This document shows positions 42,586-52,186 of a stretch of DNA of 64,000 bases, one piece after another. Made by a program: the position numbers and the translations under genes. Below the pieces are notes generated by a model. It saw nothing but the letters and a program-made list of their open reading frames with translations. It searched no databases and was not told the DNA's origin. The number at the start of each line of letters is the position of its first letter. The first letter of the stretch is position 1. The DNA is from DATFVA01 sp963800255 (GTDB taxonomy: Bacteria > Bacteroidota > Ignavibacteria > Ignavibacteriales > Ignavibacteriaceae): positions 1 through 64,000 of the forward strand of contig CAWDAK010000024.1 of assembly GCA_963800255.1 (NCBI GenBank). The letters are read 5' to 3'.

Positions 42586-43506
42586 TTGACCGGCGAAAAA
42601 ATAATCGAGGTTCAAAATATAAGTAAAGAATTCAGGGAATTAAAAGCCGTTAACAGGCTTAACCTGAATGTTTATCAAGGTGATGTGTTCGGATTTCTGG
42701 GACCTAACGGAGCCGGCAAAAGTACTACAATCAGGATGTTGATGTCACTCATAAATCCCACAGAAGGCGAGATCAAAATCTTTGGAAAATCGCTCAAAAA
42801 AGAAAGAAATAACATACTTAGACGTATCGGCGCAATCGTAGAAAAACCTGATTTTTACGGCTACCTCAGCGCCTATAAAAACCTTGAAATCCTTGGCAGG
42901 ATTTCGGGAGTTGATGGTCTGAAAAAAAAAGTAATGAATGTGCTAGAACTTGTCGGGCTTGAGAAGAGATATGACAGCAAAGTAAAGACATTTTCGCATG
43001 GCATGAAACAGCGGTTGGGGCTAGCACAAGCACTGCTCCATGATCCCGATCTGATAATTCTTGATGAACCTACAACCGGTCTTGATCCACAGGGAATGAA
43101 GGAGATAAGAGAGCTAATTATTCATCTGAGTAGAGACAGGAAAAAGACGCTCTTTCTATCGTCGCATATTTTATATGAAGTGGAACTTGTAGCAAACAGG
43201 ATGATCATAATAAACAAGGGTAAAACAATAGTTGAAGGAAAAGTAAATGATCTCTTAAATATGAATGAATTGAAGGTAACTTTTGAAGTAAATGATTCGA
43301 TAAAAGCGAAGGAAGTTATCAGCAATACTGAATTTATAACCGACCTTGAATCGACAGCCAATAATACCATGATATTTTCTCTTTCTTCTGAGAAAATTGC
43401 TTTTCTTAACCGGTATTTCGTAGAGCATGAAATTGAAGTGAGTGCTGTTATCCCTACCAGGTCACTTGAAGAATTTTTCCTTAACATTACAGAGAAAGCT
43501 TCGTAA
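42586..43506 (+). CDS. ABC-2 type transporter ATP-binding protein
   Basis: 306 residues. Walker A is GPNGAGKS (about 46-53), the signature FSHGMKQR is near 140, Walker B LIILDEPTTG is near 158-167, and the H-loop histidine is in LFLSSHIL. The C-terminal roughly 80 residues form a small regulatory domain typical of exporters of drugs, antibiotics or Cu (NosF/CcmA-like). The TTG start follows caggag at 42575-42580. It is the first gene of an operon with a permease and a LolA-like protein. The substrate is unknown. Confidence 0.93.
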   Translation: MTGEKIIEVQNISKEFRELKAVNRLNLNVYQGDVFGFLGPNGAGKSTTIRMLMSLINPTEGEIKIFGKSLKKERNNILRRIGAIVEKPDFYGYLSAYKNLEILGRISGVDGLKKKVMNVLELVGLEKRYDSKVKTFSHGMKQRLGLAQALLHDPDLIILDEPTTGLDPQGMKEIRELIIHLSRDRKKTLFLSSHILYEVELVANRMIIINKGKTIVEGKVNDLLNMNELKVTFEVNDSIKAKEVISNTEFITDLESTANNTMIFSLSSEKIAFLNRYFVEHEIEVSAVIPTRSLEEFFLNITEKAS

Positions 43507-44346
43507 ATGTTCACACTTCTCAGGATAGAGCTCTATAAAATTTTTAAGAAATGGAGAACCTACATAGGCTTCCTGGTCATCGCAGTTATCGTTCCTGTTA
43601 TAAATTTTGCGATGCTTGCTGAAGGAGAGAAATCGCTTGACTTTATGACACGAAATCTTCAGCAGTCATTTGTTTTTGTAGGCAATCTACTTAACGGGTA
43701 TCTCATTTCATATTTCATACTTACCAGTCTTGCTGTGCATATTCCTTTCCTTATCGCACTTGTAGCCGGCGATCTTCTGGCAGGAGAAGCTACAGCAGGT
43801 ACTTACAGGCTTCTGATTACACGCCCCGTTTCACGTATGAAGATTGTGTCAGCTAAATTTATAGCCGGCTTGATATATTCAAACCTGCTGGTACTATGGC
43901 TGGCGGTAATAAGTCTTGCGCTGGGAAGCCTGATGTTCGGAGTAGGTGAGTTGATTGTAATTAAAAGCAGCGGGATAATAATCTTTGCAAAAGAAGACGT
44001 TTTCTGGAGGTTTTTAATTGCATACGGGTTTGCAGGATTGAGCATGACCGTAGTTACAGCTGTTGCATTCTTTTTTTCCTCACTTGTAGAAAATGCAATA
44101 GGACCGATAATTTCAACAATGGCAGTTATAATTGTATTTATCATAATATCAGCAATCCAGGTTGATTTCTTCAGGAACCTTGAACCTTATCTTTTTACAA
44201 CTTATATGTCTTCCTGGAGGATGCTTTTTGATGATCCGGTGGATTATGCGGGATTCTTTAAATCTGTGGCAGTTTTATCCGGTCATATTGTGGTGTTATT
44301 TGCCATTACCGCGTTTATTTTTAAGCGGAAAGACATCCTTACTTAA
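43507..44346 (+). CDS. ABC-2 type transporter permease
   Basis: 279 residues with about six membrane helices, starting MFTLLRIELYKIFKKWRTY, a usual beginning for ABC-2 permeases that pair with the preceding ATPase. The GEATAGTYRLLITRPVSR segment between helices 2 and 3 is a characteristic coupling region. Its start abuts the ATPase stop codon, so the two are translated together. Confidence 0.92.
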   Translation: MFTLLRIELYKIFKKWRTYIGFLVIAVIVPVINFAMLAEGEKSLDFMTRNLQQSFVFVGNLLNGYLISYFILTSLAVHIPFLIALVAGDLLAGEATAGTYRLLITRPVSRMKIVSAKFIAGLIYSNLLVLWLAVISLALGSLMFGVGELIVIKSSGIIIFAKEDVFWRFLIAYGFAGLSMTVVTAVAFFFSSLVENAIGPIISTMAVIIVFIIISAIQVDFFRNLEPYLFTTYMSSWRMLFDDPVDYAGFFKSVAVLSGHIVVLFAITAFIFKRKDILT

Positions 44347-44364
44347 AAGGAAGAAGGAAATAAA

Positions 44365-45069
44365 ATGATTTTAAAAAACCTGGTAATTTTTATACTTATA
44401 GCAACAGCCTCATTTGCCCAGAACCTTAAGCCTGAAGATGTTCTGGAAAAAGTTAAAGAAAATTTCGGAAGAGTAAACGATTATGAGGTAAAGGTTAACA
44501 TAAAAGTTGATGTAAATTTTCTGAAAGTGCCTGAATCGAAAGCAACTATATTTTATAAAAAACCGGATAAGATCACGTTAAAATCAGAAGGATTTGCTCT
44601 TCTTCCAAAGGAGGGTCTCAATTTTTCCCCTTATAGTTTTCTGCAGGGAGATTACACCTCCATTTTTGATAAAGAGCGGGTAGTTGACGGCAGACCCTGT
44701 TACTCGGTAAAGATAATTCCCCTGGGTGACAGGGGCGATCTTATCTTAACCTCATTGATGATAGATAAGGAAAAGTTTATCATCAGAAAAATCGAATCAA
44801 CTACCAAAACTAACGGAACATTTTCAATTGACCTCAAATATGATAATGATACCAAGTATCCTCTTCCGGCTTCAATGATATTCTCTTTCAATGTTCAAAA
44901 AATGCAGATGCCTAAAGAAATGACAGGTGATTTTGGAGGTGATGAAGGTTCAGAAAAAGGGAATCAGCATAAGGGAAAGACAACAACAGGAAAGGTTTAT
45001 ATCAATTACTCTGGTTATAAAGTAAATGAAGGTATTCCCGACACTATTTTTAATGAAAATGATAAATAA
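44365..45069 (+). CDS. Periplasmic LolA-like protein
   Basis: 234 residues. A signal peptide (about 1-18, ending TASFAQ) is followed by a beta-rich region resembling outer-membrane-lipoprotein-sorting proteins: repeated strands with VKVNIKVDVNFLKV and ATIFYKKPDKITLKSEG early on. A Gly/Lys/Glu-rich segment lies near 185-200. LolA-fold proteins carry lipids or lipoproteins across the periplasm. Location directly behind an ABC-2 exporter suggests a shared lipid or envelope role (inference). Family assignment is by fold pattern only. Confidence 0.6.
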   Translation: MILKNLVIFILIATASFAQNLKPEDVLEKVKENFGRVNDYEVKVNIKVDVNFLKVPESKATIFYKKPDKITLKSEGFALLPKEGLNFSPYSFLQGDYTSIFDKERVVDGRPCYSVKIIPLGDRGDLILTSLMIDKEKFIIRKIESTTKTNGTFSIDLKYDNDTKYPLPASMIFSFNVQKMQMPKEMTGDFGGDEGSEKGNQHKGKTTTGKVYINYSGYKVNEGIPDTIFNENDK

Positions 45070-45091
45070 GAGGCTGCCTTAAGACAGCCTC
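45070..45091. terminator. Hairpin between convergent genes (candidate bidirectional terminator)
   Basis: gaggctg (45070-45076) pairs with cagcctc (45085-45091); the inner ctt/aag can extend the stem across one mismatch. T-rich DNA follows on the + side at distance, and A/T-rich DNA flanks the other side. It separates the LolA-like gene from the converging barrel gene. The arms match a hairpin at 60541-60579. Confidence 0.5.
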
Positions 45092-45104
45092 ACACTATTT
45101 AATT

Positions 45105-45683
45105 TTACAACCCTATCTGTATCCCGCCGTTTACTCCAAGGTAATTGGTGTTTCCCCCTTCAGTAGTTATAATATTGTATTTGATATTGAAATCAAGATC
45201 GGTACTTTGACTTAAATGGTATCTGAAACCAAATAATGGATCAAGTCCGAACTTCGAATTAGTCTCATCAACCGATATTGTTTTATTATCCTGTACTCTA
45301 GTCAGTGACGAAGTAAGGATATGGATTCCAAGTTCTGCTCCAAGGTAAGGGTGGAAGTCACCCCGTGCAAGATAGTACCTTACTCCCAACAGGATCGGTA
45401 TATCTGATAAGGAATAATCCCAGTCGTTTGGAAGATCACCGGCTGCGCCAAAACGATTATATCCTATAGATCCGGTAAAGGCTAGGGGGGATTCCTGCCA
45501 GTATTCAAAAGTTCCGTTTAATCCGAAACCTGTTGAGGCCTGATTCCCAAAATCTCCTGTCGGTGCCTGTACTCCTATCTGTAAAGTCAGTCTCATCTGG
45601 GGCTCTCTTTCATGCGTCTGTGCGAAGCTGTTAACTGAAAACAGTATAAAAGCGATAATTATCATTCTCCAAACGTATTTCAT
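45105..45683 (-). CDS. Outer-membrane beta-barrel protein, small porin-like
   Basis: 192 residues. A signal peptide (about 1-22, ending NSFAQ) precedes alternating amphipathic strands such as MRLTLQIGVQAPTGDFG, FTGSIGYNRFG and DLDFNIKYNI, ending in an aromatic-poor GGIQIGL strand. The pattern fits an eight-stranded OmpA/OmpW-like barrel. No function can be assigned. A TAnnTTTG element (minus strand, 45716-45723) and an 11-bp dyad lie upstream. Confidence 0.75.
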   Translation of the reverse strand: MKYVWRMIIIAFILFSVNSFAQTHEREPQMRLTLQIGVQAPTGDFGNQASTGFGLNGTFEYWQESPLAFTGSIGYNRFGAAGDLPNDWDYSLSDIPILLGVRYYLARGDFHPYLGAELGIHILTSSLTRVQDNKTISVDETNSKFGLDPLFGFRYHLSQSTDLDFNIKYNIITTEGGNTNYLGVNGGIQIGL

Positions 45684-45758
45684 TATTTCACCTTATTTTA
45701 TTCATTAAACATTACCAAAAATAAAATAAGAGGTAAGGTAAGGCGCTTTACTGATTTC

Positions 45759-45784
45759 ACTCACAGAATATAAATTCTGTGAGT
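45759..45784. promoter_or_regulatory. Perfect 11-bp dyad between fabF and the barrel gene
   Basis: actcacagaat (45759-45769) is the exact reverse complement of attctgtgagt (45774-45784), around an ataa centre. It lies 32 bp beyond the fabF stop and 76 bp upstream of the barrel-gene start. No T tract follows on either strand, so it is either a weak terminator or an operator. Confidence 0.4.
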
Positions 45785-45815
45785 TTACCAGTGAAAAAGG
45801 TTGATGAGTGAGAAT

Positions 45816-47075
45816 TTATTCTGAATATTTACTGAAAATTACCGAGGTATTATGGCCACCGAACCCAAAAGCATTGCTTATTGCAATATTTACTTCTCTA
45901 TCCTGCGGTTTATTAAAAGTATAATTAAGATCACATTCAGGATCAGGATTCTCAAAGTTTATGGTGGGTGGAATCCTATTGTTATTTATAGCAAGAATGG
46001 AAGCTATGGCTTCTACAGCCCCGGCAGCGCCAAGAAGATGACCCGTCATACTTTTCGTTGAAGAAAGATTAAGCTTATAAGCATAATCACCGAAAACCTT
46101 TTTAATTGCTCTCGTTTCTCCTATATCTCCCAGCGGAGTTGAGGTGCCGTGCATATTTATGTAATCGATTTCCTGCGGCGAAACCCCGGCATCTTTAATA
46201 GCCATTTCCATTGCAAGTATAGCTCCTAATCCGTCAGGATGAGGTGCGGTTATGTGATAAGCATCGGCAGAGAGACCCATCCCAATTACTTCAGCGTAAA
46301 TTTTAGCGCCTCTTTTTTGAGCATGTTCCAAATCCTCAAGGACAAGGCTTGCACCGCCTTCACCCATAACAAATCCGTCTCTGGTTGCGTCAAATGGTCT
46401 GCTTGCAGTTTCAGGTGACTCGTTTCTGGTAGACAAAGCTCTTGAAGCATTAAAACCTGCTATACCTACCTCATTTATGGCAGCTTCGCTTCCTCCTGAA
46501 AGAATAATATCCGCTACACCCTGCTTTATCAGCATGTAGGCATCAATCATATTATTGTTGGCTGTTGCGCAGGCAGAAACAATGCAGTAATTCGGTCCGC
46601 GGAAGCCGTATTGAATAGAAATATATCCGGCAGCAATATCAGGAATAAGCATGGGAATAAAGAAAGGTGATACACGGTCAGGACCCTGGGTATTATTAAT
46701 AATTGACTGCTGATAGAAGGTTTCTATACCTCCTATACCGCTGCCGAAAATTACACCAACCCTTGCCCTTTCCCCATCAGAGAGTTCTGCCGGTTTAAGT
46801 CCGGAATCCTCAATTGCCTGACCCGCTGAAGCCAATGCATACTGTGCATACCTGTCAAGCCGTCGTGAGGTTTTCTTGTCAATGTAATTAAGCGGATCAA
46901 AACCCTTAAGTTCGCAGGCAAATTTTGTTTCAAGTCTTGAAGGATCAAAACTCTTAATCATTGCCGAACCGCTTGTCCCTTTCATCATATTTTCCCAGAA
47001 TTCCCGGGTTGATAGCCCGATTGGAGTGAGAGCACCCATCCCAGTAACGACAACTCGTCTTTTAGTGTCTGCCAT
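45816..47075 (-). CDS. fabF: 3-oxoacyl-[acyl-carrier-protein] synthase II
   Basis: 419 residues of the condensing enzyme that elongates fatty acids on ACP. The catalytic triad is Cys169 (in SACATANNN), a His in NMHGTSTPLGD and a His in KSMTGHLLGAAG. The residues after the nucleophile differ from the common A-C-A-T-G-x-H form, but the fold signatures and length are normal. The ATG has aggaa a few bases upstream. acpP, which often precedes fabF, is not adjacent. Confidence 0.94.
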   Translation of the reverse strand: MADTKRRVVVTGMGALTPIGLSTREFWENMMKGTSGSAMIKSFDPSRLETKFACELKGFDPLNYIDKKTSRRLDRYAQYALASAGQAIEDSGLKPAELSDGERARVGVIFGSGIGGIETFYQQSIINNTQGPDRVSPFFIPMLIPDIAAGYISIQYGFRGPNYCIVSACATANNNMIDAYMLIKQGVADIILSGGSEAAINEVGIAGFNASRALSTRNESPETASRPFDATRDGFVMGEGGASLVLEDLEHAQKRGAKIYAEVIGMGLSADAYHITAPHPDGLGAILAMEMAIKDAGVSPQEIDYINMHGTSTPLGDIGETRAIKKVFGDYAYKLNLSSTKSMTGHLLGAAGAVEAIASILAINNNRIPPTINFENPDPECDLNYTFNKPQDREVNIAISNAFGFGGHNTSVIFSKYSE

Positions 47076-47158
47076 AAAATTCCTGTTTTTATTAGGCTTG
47101 ATTGTACTTAAAGATAAAAATTTAAGTAGTAAAGATAAAAACTTTTGCTGATAATCAC

Positions 47159-47647
47159 TTATTTTTCATTGATAAATGTTTCTTCACTCAGCCTGAATAC
47201 AATCCAGTCATCCATTGGTTTCGCACCCATGCTTTTGTAGAAATTAATGGCCGATTCATTCCAGTCTAGTACAACCCATTCCACTCTTCCGCAATCCTGT
47301 TCCTTAGCAAGTTTAATTAGGTAGTTCAACAGTGCTTTTCCGATACCTTTATTCCTGAATTCAGGCCGGACATAAAGATCCTCAAGATAGATACCGGGTT
47401 TCCCCTTAAAAGTTGAAAAATTATAAAAATAAAGTGCCTGACCTGCTGCCACTCCGTCATATTCGGCAATCACCACAAAAGCATACTTGTTCTTGCCGAA
47501 AAGATTTCTTTCAAGTAACTCTTCATCGGCTGTAACTGAATGTACAAGTTTTTCGTAATTGGCAAGTTCATTTATCAATTTAAAAATAAGCGGAATATCT
47601 TCTTTTGTAGTTTCACGGATTACCAGTTTATCATTTATTCTCTTCAC
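47159..47647 (-). CDS. GNAT-family N-acetyltransferase
   Basis: 162 residues. The acetyl-CoA-binding motif A is in VRPEFRNKGIGKALLNYL (about 92-109), followed by WNESAINFYKSMGA, the usual motif B. The pattern resembles small-substrate GNATs such as diamine acetyltransferase (SSAT-like), but substrate specificity cannot be read from the sequence. It overlaps the upstream PAP2 gene by 17 nt, so the two are translationally coupled. Confidence 0.88.
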   Translation of the reverse strand: MKRINDKLVIRETTKEDIPLIFKLINELANYEKLVHSVTADEELLERNLFGKNKYAFVVIAEYDGVAAGQALYFYNFSTFKGKPGIYLEDLYVRPEFRNKGIGKALLNYLIKLAKEQDCGRVEWVVLDWNESAINFYKSMGAKPMDDWIVFRLSEETFINEK

Positions 47648-48203
47648 TTAAACTCCTGTTCTCAAATTTATTGTTAATACGTATTGCAAGTTCGGCAAAT
47701 ACATAACCAAATATTACTCCAAGGGCGGCGCCTCCCAGAACGTCTGAAGGGTAGTGAAGTCCCAGGTATACTCTTGAAAATGAAATAAGTGCTGCGGTAA
47801 TAAACAGCACCCACTTAAGCTTCGGAAACAGCTTATAATAAAATACCGCTGCAGCAAAATTATTAAATGCATGATTGGATGGAAATGAATATGAACCTGT
47901 ACATCCAAGTGGTGTTATAACATCATTCAGGGCGTTGCACGGTCTTATTCTTTGGATCAGATCCTTCAGCAGGTGGCCACCTGTCTGGTCAGTTATAACT
48001 ATAAGCAGTATTACACCCACCGCAGCAATTTTTCCCTTTGTTCCGCCTTTAAAAAAGCTGATTCCCAGGAGAATTATATATGCTATATACCAATTGTTTA
48101 CATTAGTTATAAGAGAAAAAAATTTATCGCCAAAGCCTGTGGAAAGACTATGATTGATAAAGTAAAACACTGAAAGATCTACCGAGTAAAAGAAATCGCC
48201 CAT
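47631..48203 (-). CDS. PAP2-family membrane phosphatase
   Basis: 190 residues with about five membrane helices. The three phosphatase motifs are K-x6-RP in KDLIQRIRPCN, PSNHA and SRVYLGLHYPSD. The Ser-Gly of PSGH is replaced by Ser-Asn, a common variant in undecaprenyl-diphosphatase-like members. It is distinct in sequence and length from the PAP2 protein at 37528. A role in recycling lipid carrier phosphates is likely (family knowledge). Confidence 0.88.
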   Translation of the reverse strand: MGDFFYSVDLSVFYFINHSLSTGFGDKFFSLITNVNNWYIAYIILLGISFFKGGTKGKIAAVGVILLIVITDQTGGHLLKDLIQRIRPCNALNDVITPLGCTGSYSFPSNHAFNNFAAAVFYYKLFPKLKWVLFITAALISFSRVYLGLHYPSDVLGGAALGVIFGYVFAELAIRINNKFENRSLSEENK

Positions 48204-48307
48204 CTAAATATGCAAGGTTAAATTAAAAATGTTTCTAAATATATCAATTAAGACGATATTAGGGGAGAAGATTTAATAATTTAATTCCTTCATTCTAATA
48301 TTTTTAG

Positions 48308-48315
48308 TAGATTTG
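48308..48315 (+). promoter_or_regulatory. Isolated -7 element upstream of the hybrid kinase gene
   Basis: TAGATTTG matches TAnnTTTG exactly, 24 nt before the ATG at 48340. No TTTG is present 19-21 nt upstream, so support is partial. Confidence 0.35.
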
Positions 48316-48339
48316 TTCTGAATTTTATGGTAAGGGAAC

Positions 48340-50997
48340 ATGCCGGCAGCAAATGATTCGCGTTTTGCAGATTTATTTAATCGTGCTAAAATCGTCTTAT
48401 CTCACGAAAGAGAAGAGCAACTTAAACAGGAATCCAAAGAACAATTAATAGTTCCGCTTAAGATCCTCGCTTTCCTGATTGCTGTTTCAGGATTGTTTGC
48501 AATGATTTTCGAGGTGAGGCACTTCTCTGATCTTTCCTATGAAGTATATTTTACACGACTTACAGCAACCTTAATTTCTTTCAGCATACTTGGGATATTG
48601 GGCACTAAAAAGGGGAAAGAAAACCCTATTGTTCTTGTACACATTCTTCTGCTTGTAATTATTCTTTCCTCTGGGTACATGATCTACCTTATACCGACCA
48701 CGCTGGTAGTTAATGTTCAGATTGTAGCATTGATGATATTTACATCCGCCCTGTTCCTCAGTTGGGATGTAAAAAATCAGATAATAGTAGCAATTTATTA
48801 CAACCTCGTGTTTGCCACCGCTATTCTGATGAATGATTCTAAAATATATTTTCTTCCGAATATGTTTGAATCTGTACTTTTCGTTCTTTTTCTCAGCATC
48901 GTCTCGGTGGTAGGGAGTTCCGTAAATTTCAGGCTCAGGAAGCAGCTGGCCGACAGATCATTCAGAACCTCTCTTTCAGAAAAAAAGTACCGTTCTATTT
49001 TTGATAATTCACTTGAGGGAATATTCCAGTCTAGTTACGATGGTAAATTTATTACAATCAATATGAGTCTGGCAAAGATGCTGGGATATGAGAGCAAAGA
49101 AGAACTAATGCAGATGAACCTTATGAGCGATCTTTATAAAGATCATAATGAAAGATTGAAGCTTATTGAAATTCTGAAAGAAAAAGGCAAAGTAGAAAAT
49201 TATACCGTGACGCTTCTGAAAAAGGACGGCACCGAACTTATTACCAGGCTCAACGACCGGATTGTACAGGATGATCTTACAGGAGACGTTCATTTTGAGG
49301 GAAGTATCCAGGATATAACCAGAGAAGTTGAAGAGGAGAAAAAACGCAAACAGGCGGAAGTTAAGCTGGTTGAAGAAAAAAAGAGAGCTGATAAGCTTGC
49401 AGATGAAGCTCAAAAGCTTAATCTTATTAAAAGCCAGTTCCTTGCAAATATGAGTCATGAAATACGCACCCCGATGAACGGTATAATAGGATACCTGACT
49501 TTGATAGAAAAAGATGTTTACGATTCAAAGGAGGAGATGAAACAATTCGCCCTTGGAGCGAAGCAGTCGGCAGAATCTCTCCTGGAAATCATAAATGATA
49601 TCCTTGACCTTTCAAAAATTGAATCTGGCAAAGTTAAACTTGAAGAGAAAGAAATTGATCTGAATAAAATTATAGATGATTCGGTTTCTATACTTCTTGC
49701 CCGAGCCGAGGAGAAGGGACTCTCAATCAAAAAGATTATCGCCAAAGGAACCCCTTTGAACCTGATAGGCGACAGTACCAGGTTAAGACAGGTTTTCGTA
49801 AACCTCATCAGCAATGCGATCAAATTTACTTCCATGGGTGCCGTTGAGATATCTATTTACCTGAAAGAAAGAGAAGATGATAGAGCTGTGATATTTGCGG
49901 CTGTAAAAGACAGCGGGGTTGGTATTTCAAAGGAAAAACTGGGTGATCTGTTCAAACCGTTTTCACAGGTGGATGATTCGCCTACAAGGAATTTTGGCGG
50001 GACGGGACTCGGACTAGTTATCTGCAAGGAATTTGTGAATATGATGGAGGGAGAAATCGGGGTCGAAAGTAAACCCGGTTCAGGCAGTACTTTTTTCTTT
50101 ACGCTGAAACTTAAAACGCAGAAAGAACAACAACTATACAAAGAAAACGAGCTTTCAAAGATCTATGAATTCCAGGGAGGCAGACCGGTAAAAGCGGTAA
50201 ACCTTAAAGCTCTGAGCAGTGTAAGGAATAAATACAGAATTCTTCTGGCGGAAGATAATATTGTCAACCAAAAGATTGCTATGAAAATATTGGCCGACTA
50301 TGGATATAAGGCTCATGCTGTGTCAAATGGCTTTGAGGCAATTGGTGAAGCTGTAAAAGGAATCTATGACACAATCCTGATGGATGTTCAGATGCCTGGT
50401 ATGGATGGGTTTTCAGCTACACTGCAGATCAGGCGTCTTGAAGGGAACGTAGGAAAAGTGCCTATCATTGCGCTTACCGCTCATGCTATGCAGGGAGATA
50501 AAGAAAGATGCTTTGCTTCCGGTATGAATGAGTATGTCACTAAACCTATCTCAGGGGATGAATTAATACTTAAAATCGATAGACTCCTGAAGATCGATGA
50601 TTCATTAATCGAAGAAAAAGAATCAGCATCAGGGGAAGGATCTGAAGACGGCCAGGATCTGTTCGACTTCAACCACCTTGATAAAATGAGTATGGGAAAT
50701 AAGGAATTTCAGTCCGACTTGCTGCTAACGTTCTTTGAGGATATTATTCTCAGGTACAGGCGGCTTGAGGAATGGTTCCAGAGCAAAAACCTTGATAAAG
50801 TAATAAATGAAGCTCACACCATAAAAGGTGCAAGCTCATCCATAGGGGCAGTAAAAATTGCAGAAGAAGCACTTGCCATAGAACTGTCAGGAAAACATAA
50901 TGATGTTGAAAATATCCTGCAGCGGCTTCAGAACCTTGAACAACTTATATCAGAAACCAGGCAGGTGGTTGATGATTATCTGCTTAATCCATCTTAA
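48340..50997 (+). CDS. Hybrid sensor histidine kinase with PAS, REC and Hpt domains
   Basis: 885 residues. About six membrane helices (45-205) form the sensor, then a PAS domain (about 215-330) and a coiled coil. The HisKA domain has His373 in MSHEIRTPMNG. The HATPase has N-box LISNAIKF, GVGIS and GGTGLGL. A receiver domain has phospho-acceptor Asp682 in MDVQMPGMDG. A C-terminal Hpt domain has His826 in AHTIKGASSS. This is a full phosphorelay without an output domain, so it must pass phosphate to a separate regulator that is not in this window. The 3' end overlaps rocD by 14 nt, tail to tail. Confidence 0.93.
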   Translation: MPAANDSRFADLFNRAKIVLSHEREEQLKQESKEQLIVPLKILAFLIAVSGLFAMIFEVRHFSDLSYEVYFTRLTATLISFSILGILGTKKGKENPIVLVHILLLVIILSSGYMIYLIPTTLVVNVQIVALMIFTSALFLSWDVKNQIIVAIYYNLVFATAILMNDSKIYFLPNMFESVLFVLFLSIVSVVGSSVNFRLRKQLADRSFRTSLSEKKYRSIFDNSLEGIFQSSYDGKFITINMSLAKMLGYESKEELMQMNLMSDLYKDHNERLKLIEILKEKGKVENYTVTLLKKDGTELITRLNDRIVQDDLTGDVHFEGSIQDITREVEEEKKRKQAEVKLVEEKKRADKLADEAQKLNLIKSQFLANMSHEIRTPMNGIIGYLTLIEKDVYDSKEEMKQFALGAKQSAESLLEIINDILDLSKIESGKVKLEEKEIDLNKIIDDSVSILLARAEEKGLSIKKIIAKGTPLNLIGDSTRLRQVFVNLISNAIKFTSMGAVEISIYLKEREDDRAVIFAAVKDSGVGISKEKLGDLFKPFSQVDDSPTRNFGGTGLGLVICKEFVNMMEGEIGVESKPGSGSTFFFTLKLKTQKEQQLYKENELSKIYEFQGGRPVKAVNLKALSSVRNKYRILLAEDNIVNQKIAMKILADYGYKAHAVSNGFEAIGEAVKGIYDTILMDVQMPGMDGFSATLQIRRLEGNVGKVPIIALTAHAMQGDKERCFASGMNEYVTKPISGDELILKIDRLLKIDDSLIEEKESASGEGSEDGQDLFDFNHLDKMSMGNKEFQSDLLLTFFEDIILRYRRLEEWFQSKNLDKVINEAHTIKGASSSIGAVKIAEEALAIELSGKHNDVENILQRLQNLEQLISETRQVVDDYLLNPS

Positions 50998-52186
50998 GAA
51001 CTGAATCGGCGTTCTCCACAACCAAATCAATATCTTCCTTCGTAATCACAAGCGGCGGAGCAAAACGGATAACATTATCATGGGTCTCTTTACACAATAT
51101 TCCTCTTTCCATCAGCGCTTCGCAGAATCTCCTTGCGCCACCGGCTTCAGGATAAAGCTCTACGCCAATGAATAAACCTTTTCCTCTTACCTCTTTTACA
51201 TGTTTCGACTGAATTTCTTTTAGTTTATTCCTGAAATACTCGCCAAGCTTGTATGAATTTTCAACAAGGTTTTCATCAATCAGAACTTTAAGACTCTCAC
51301 GCGCTACAGCCGCAGCCAGGGGATTGCCTCCGAATGTTGATCCATGATCCCCGGGATTAAATACACCCAAAACTTCTTTATTTGACAAAACAGCAGAAAC
51401 AGGGTAACAACCTCCTGAAAGAGCCTTCCCTATTATTACAGCGTCAGGTTTAATATCCTCATACTGGAATGCAAAAAGCTTTCCGCTTCTGCCAAGTCCA
51501 CACTGAATTTCATCTGCAATAAAAAGTACATTGTTCTTTTTACATATATCATAAGCTTTTTTAAGATAACCTTCAGGTGGAATAACAACTCCGCCTTCAC
51601 CCTGAATAGGTTCAACAATAAAAGCAGCAGTGTTGGGCGTAATAGCTTTTTCAAGCTGATCAGCATCACCATAATCAATTAACTTAAAGCCTGGAGTAAA
51701 CGGACCGAACCCATCCTTATATTGTTCGGTTGACGAAAAGCTGACAATAGAGATTGTTCTTCCGCCAAAGTTATTGTTGCATGTAATAATTTCAGCAGAA
51801 TTATCTTTGATCTTCTTAACAGTATAGCCCCATTTTCTGGCAGCTTTTAAAGCAGTTTCCACAGCTTCAGCACCGGAATTCATCGGAAGTATCATCTCAT
51901 AGCCGGTCATTTCACTAAGCTCTTTATAAAGCAGGGGAAGCTGATCATTTCTAAAAGCTCTTGAGGTTAAGGTTACTTTATCGGCCTGATCTTTTAGTAC
52001 CTTAATTATTCTTGGATGACAATGTCCCTGGTTAACTGCGGAATAGGCAGCCAGGCAATCAAGGTATTTCTTTCCGTCAACATCATAAACCCACACACCC
52101 TCGGCCTTCTCAATTACTACATCCAGGGGGTGGTAGTTATGCGCTCCATATTTTTCTTCCAGAGCTATGTATTCTTTGGTATTCAT
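50984..52186 (-). CDS. rocD: Ornithine aminotransferase
   Basis: 400 residues of a class III PLP aminotransferase. PLP-binding Lys254 is in VIIGKALSGG, the DEIQCGLGRSGKLFA segment holds the cofactor Asp, and the N-terminal YGAHNYHPLDVVI segment is the usual ornithine--oxo-acid aminotransferase start. It converts ornithine to glutamate semialdehyde. A consensus Bacteroidota-type promoter lies 35 nt upstream. Acetylornithine aminotransferase is the main alternative, but the N-terminus favours RocD. Confidence 0.88.
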   Translation of the reverse strand: MNTKEYIALEEKYGAHNYHPLDVVIEKAEGVWVYDVDGKKYLDCLAAYSAVNQGHCHPRIIKVLKDQADKVTLTSRAFRNDQLPLLYKELSEMTGYEMILPMNSGAEAVETALKAARKWGYTVKKIKDNSAEIITCNNNFGGRTISIVSFSSTEQYKDGFGPFTPGFKLIDYGDADQLEKAITPNTAAFIVEPIQGEGGVVIPPEGYLKKAYDICKKNNVLFIADEIQCGLGRSGKLFAFQYEDIKPDAVIIGKALSGGCYPVSAVLSNKEVLGVFNPGDHGSTFGGNPLAAAVARESLKVLIDENLVENSYKLGEYFRNKLKEIQSKHVKEVRGKGLFIGVELYPEAGGARRFCEALMERGILCKETHDNVIRFAPPLVITKEDIDLVVENADSVLKMD

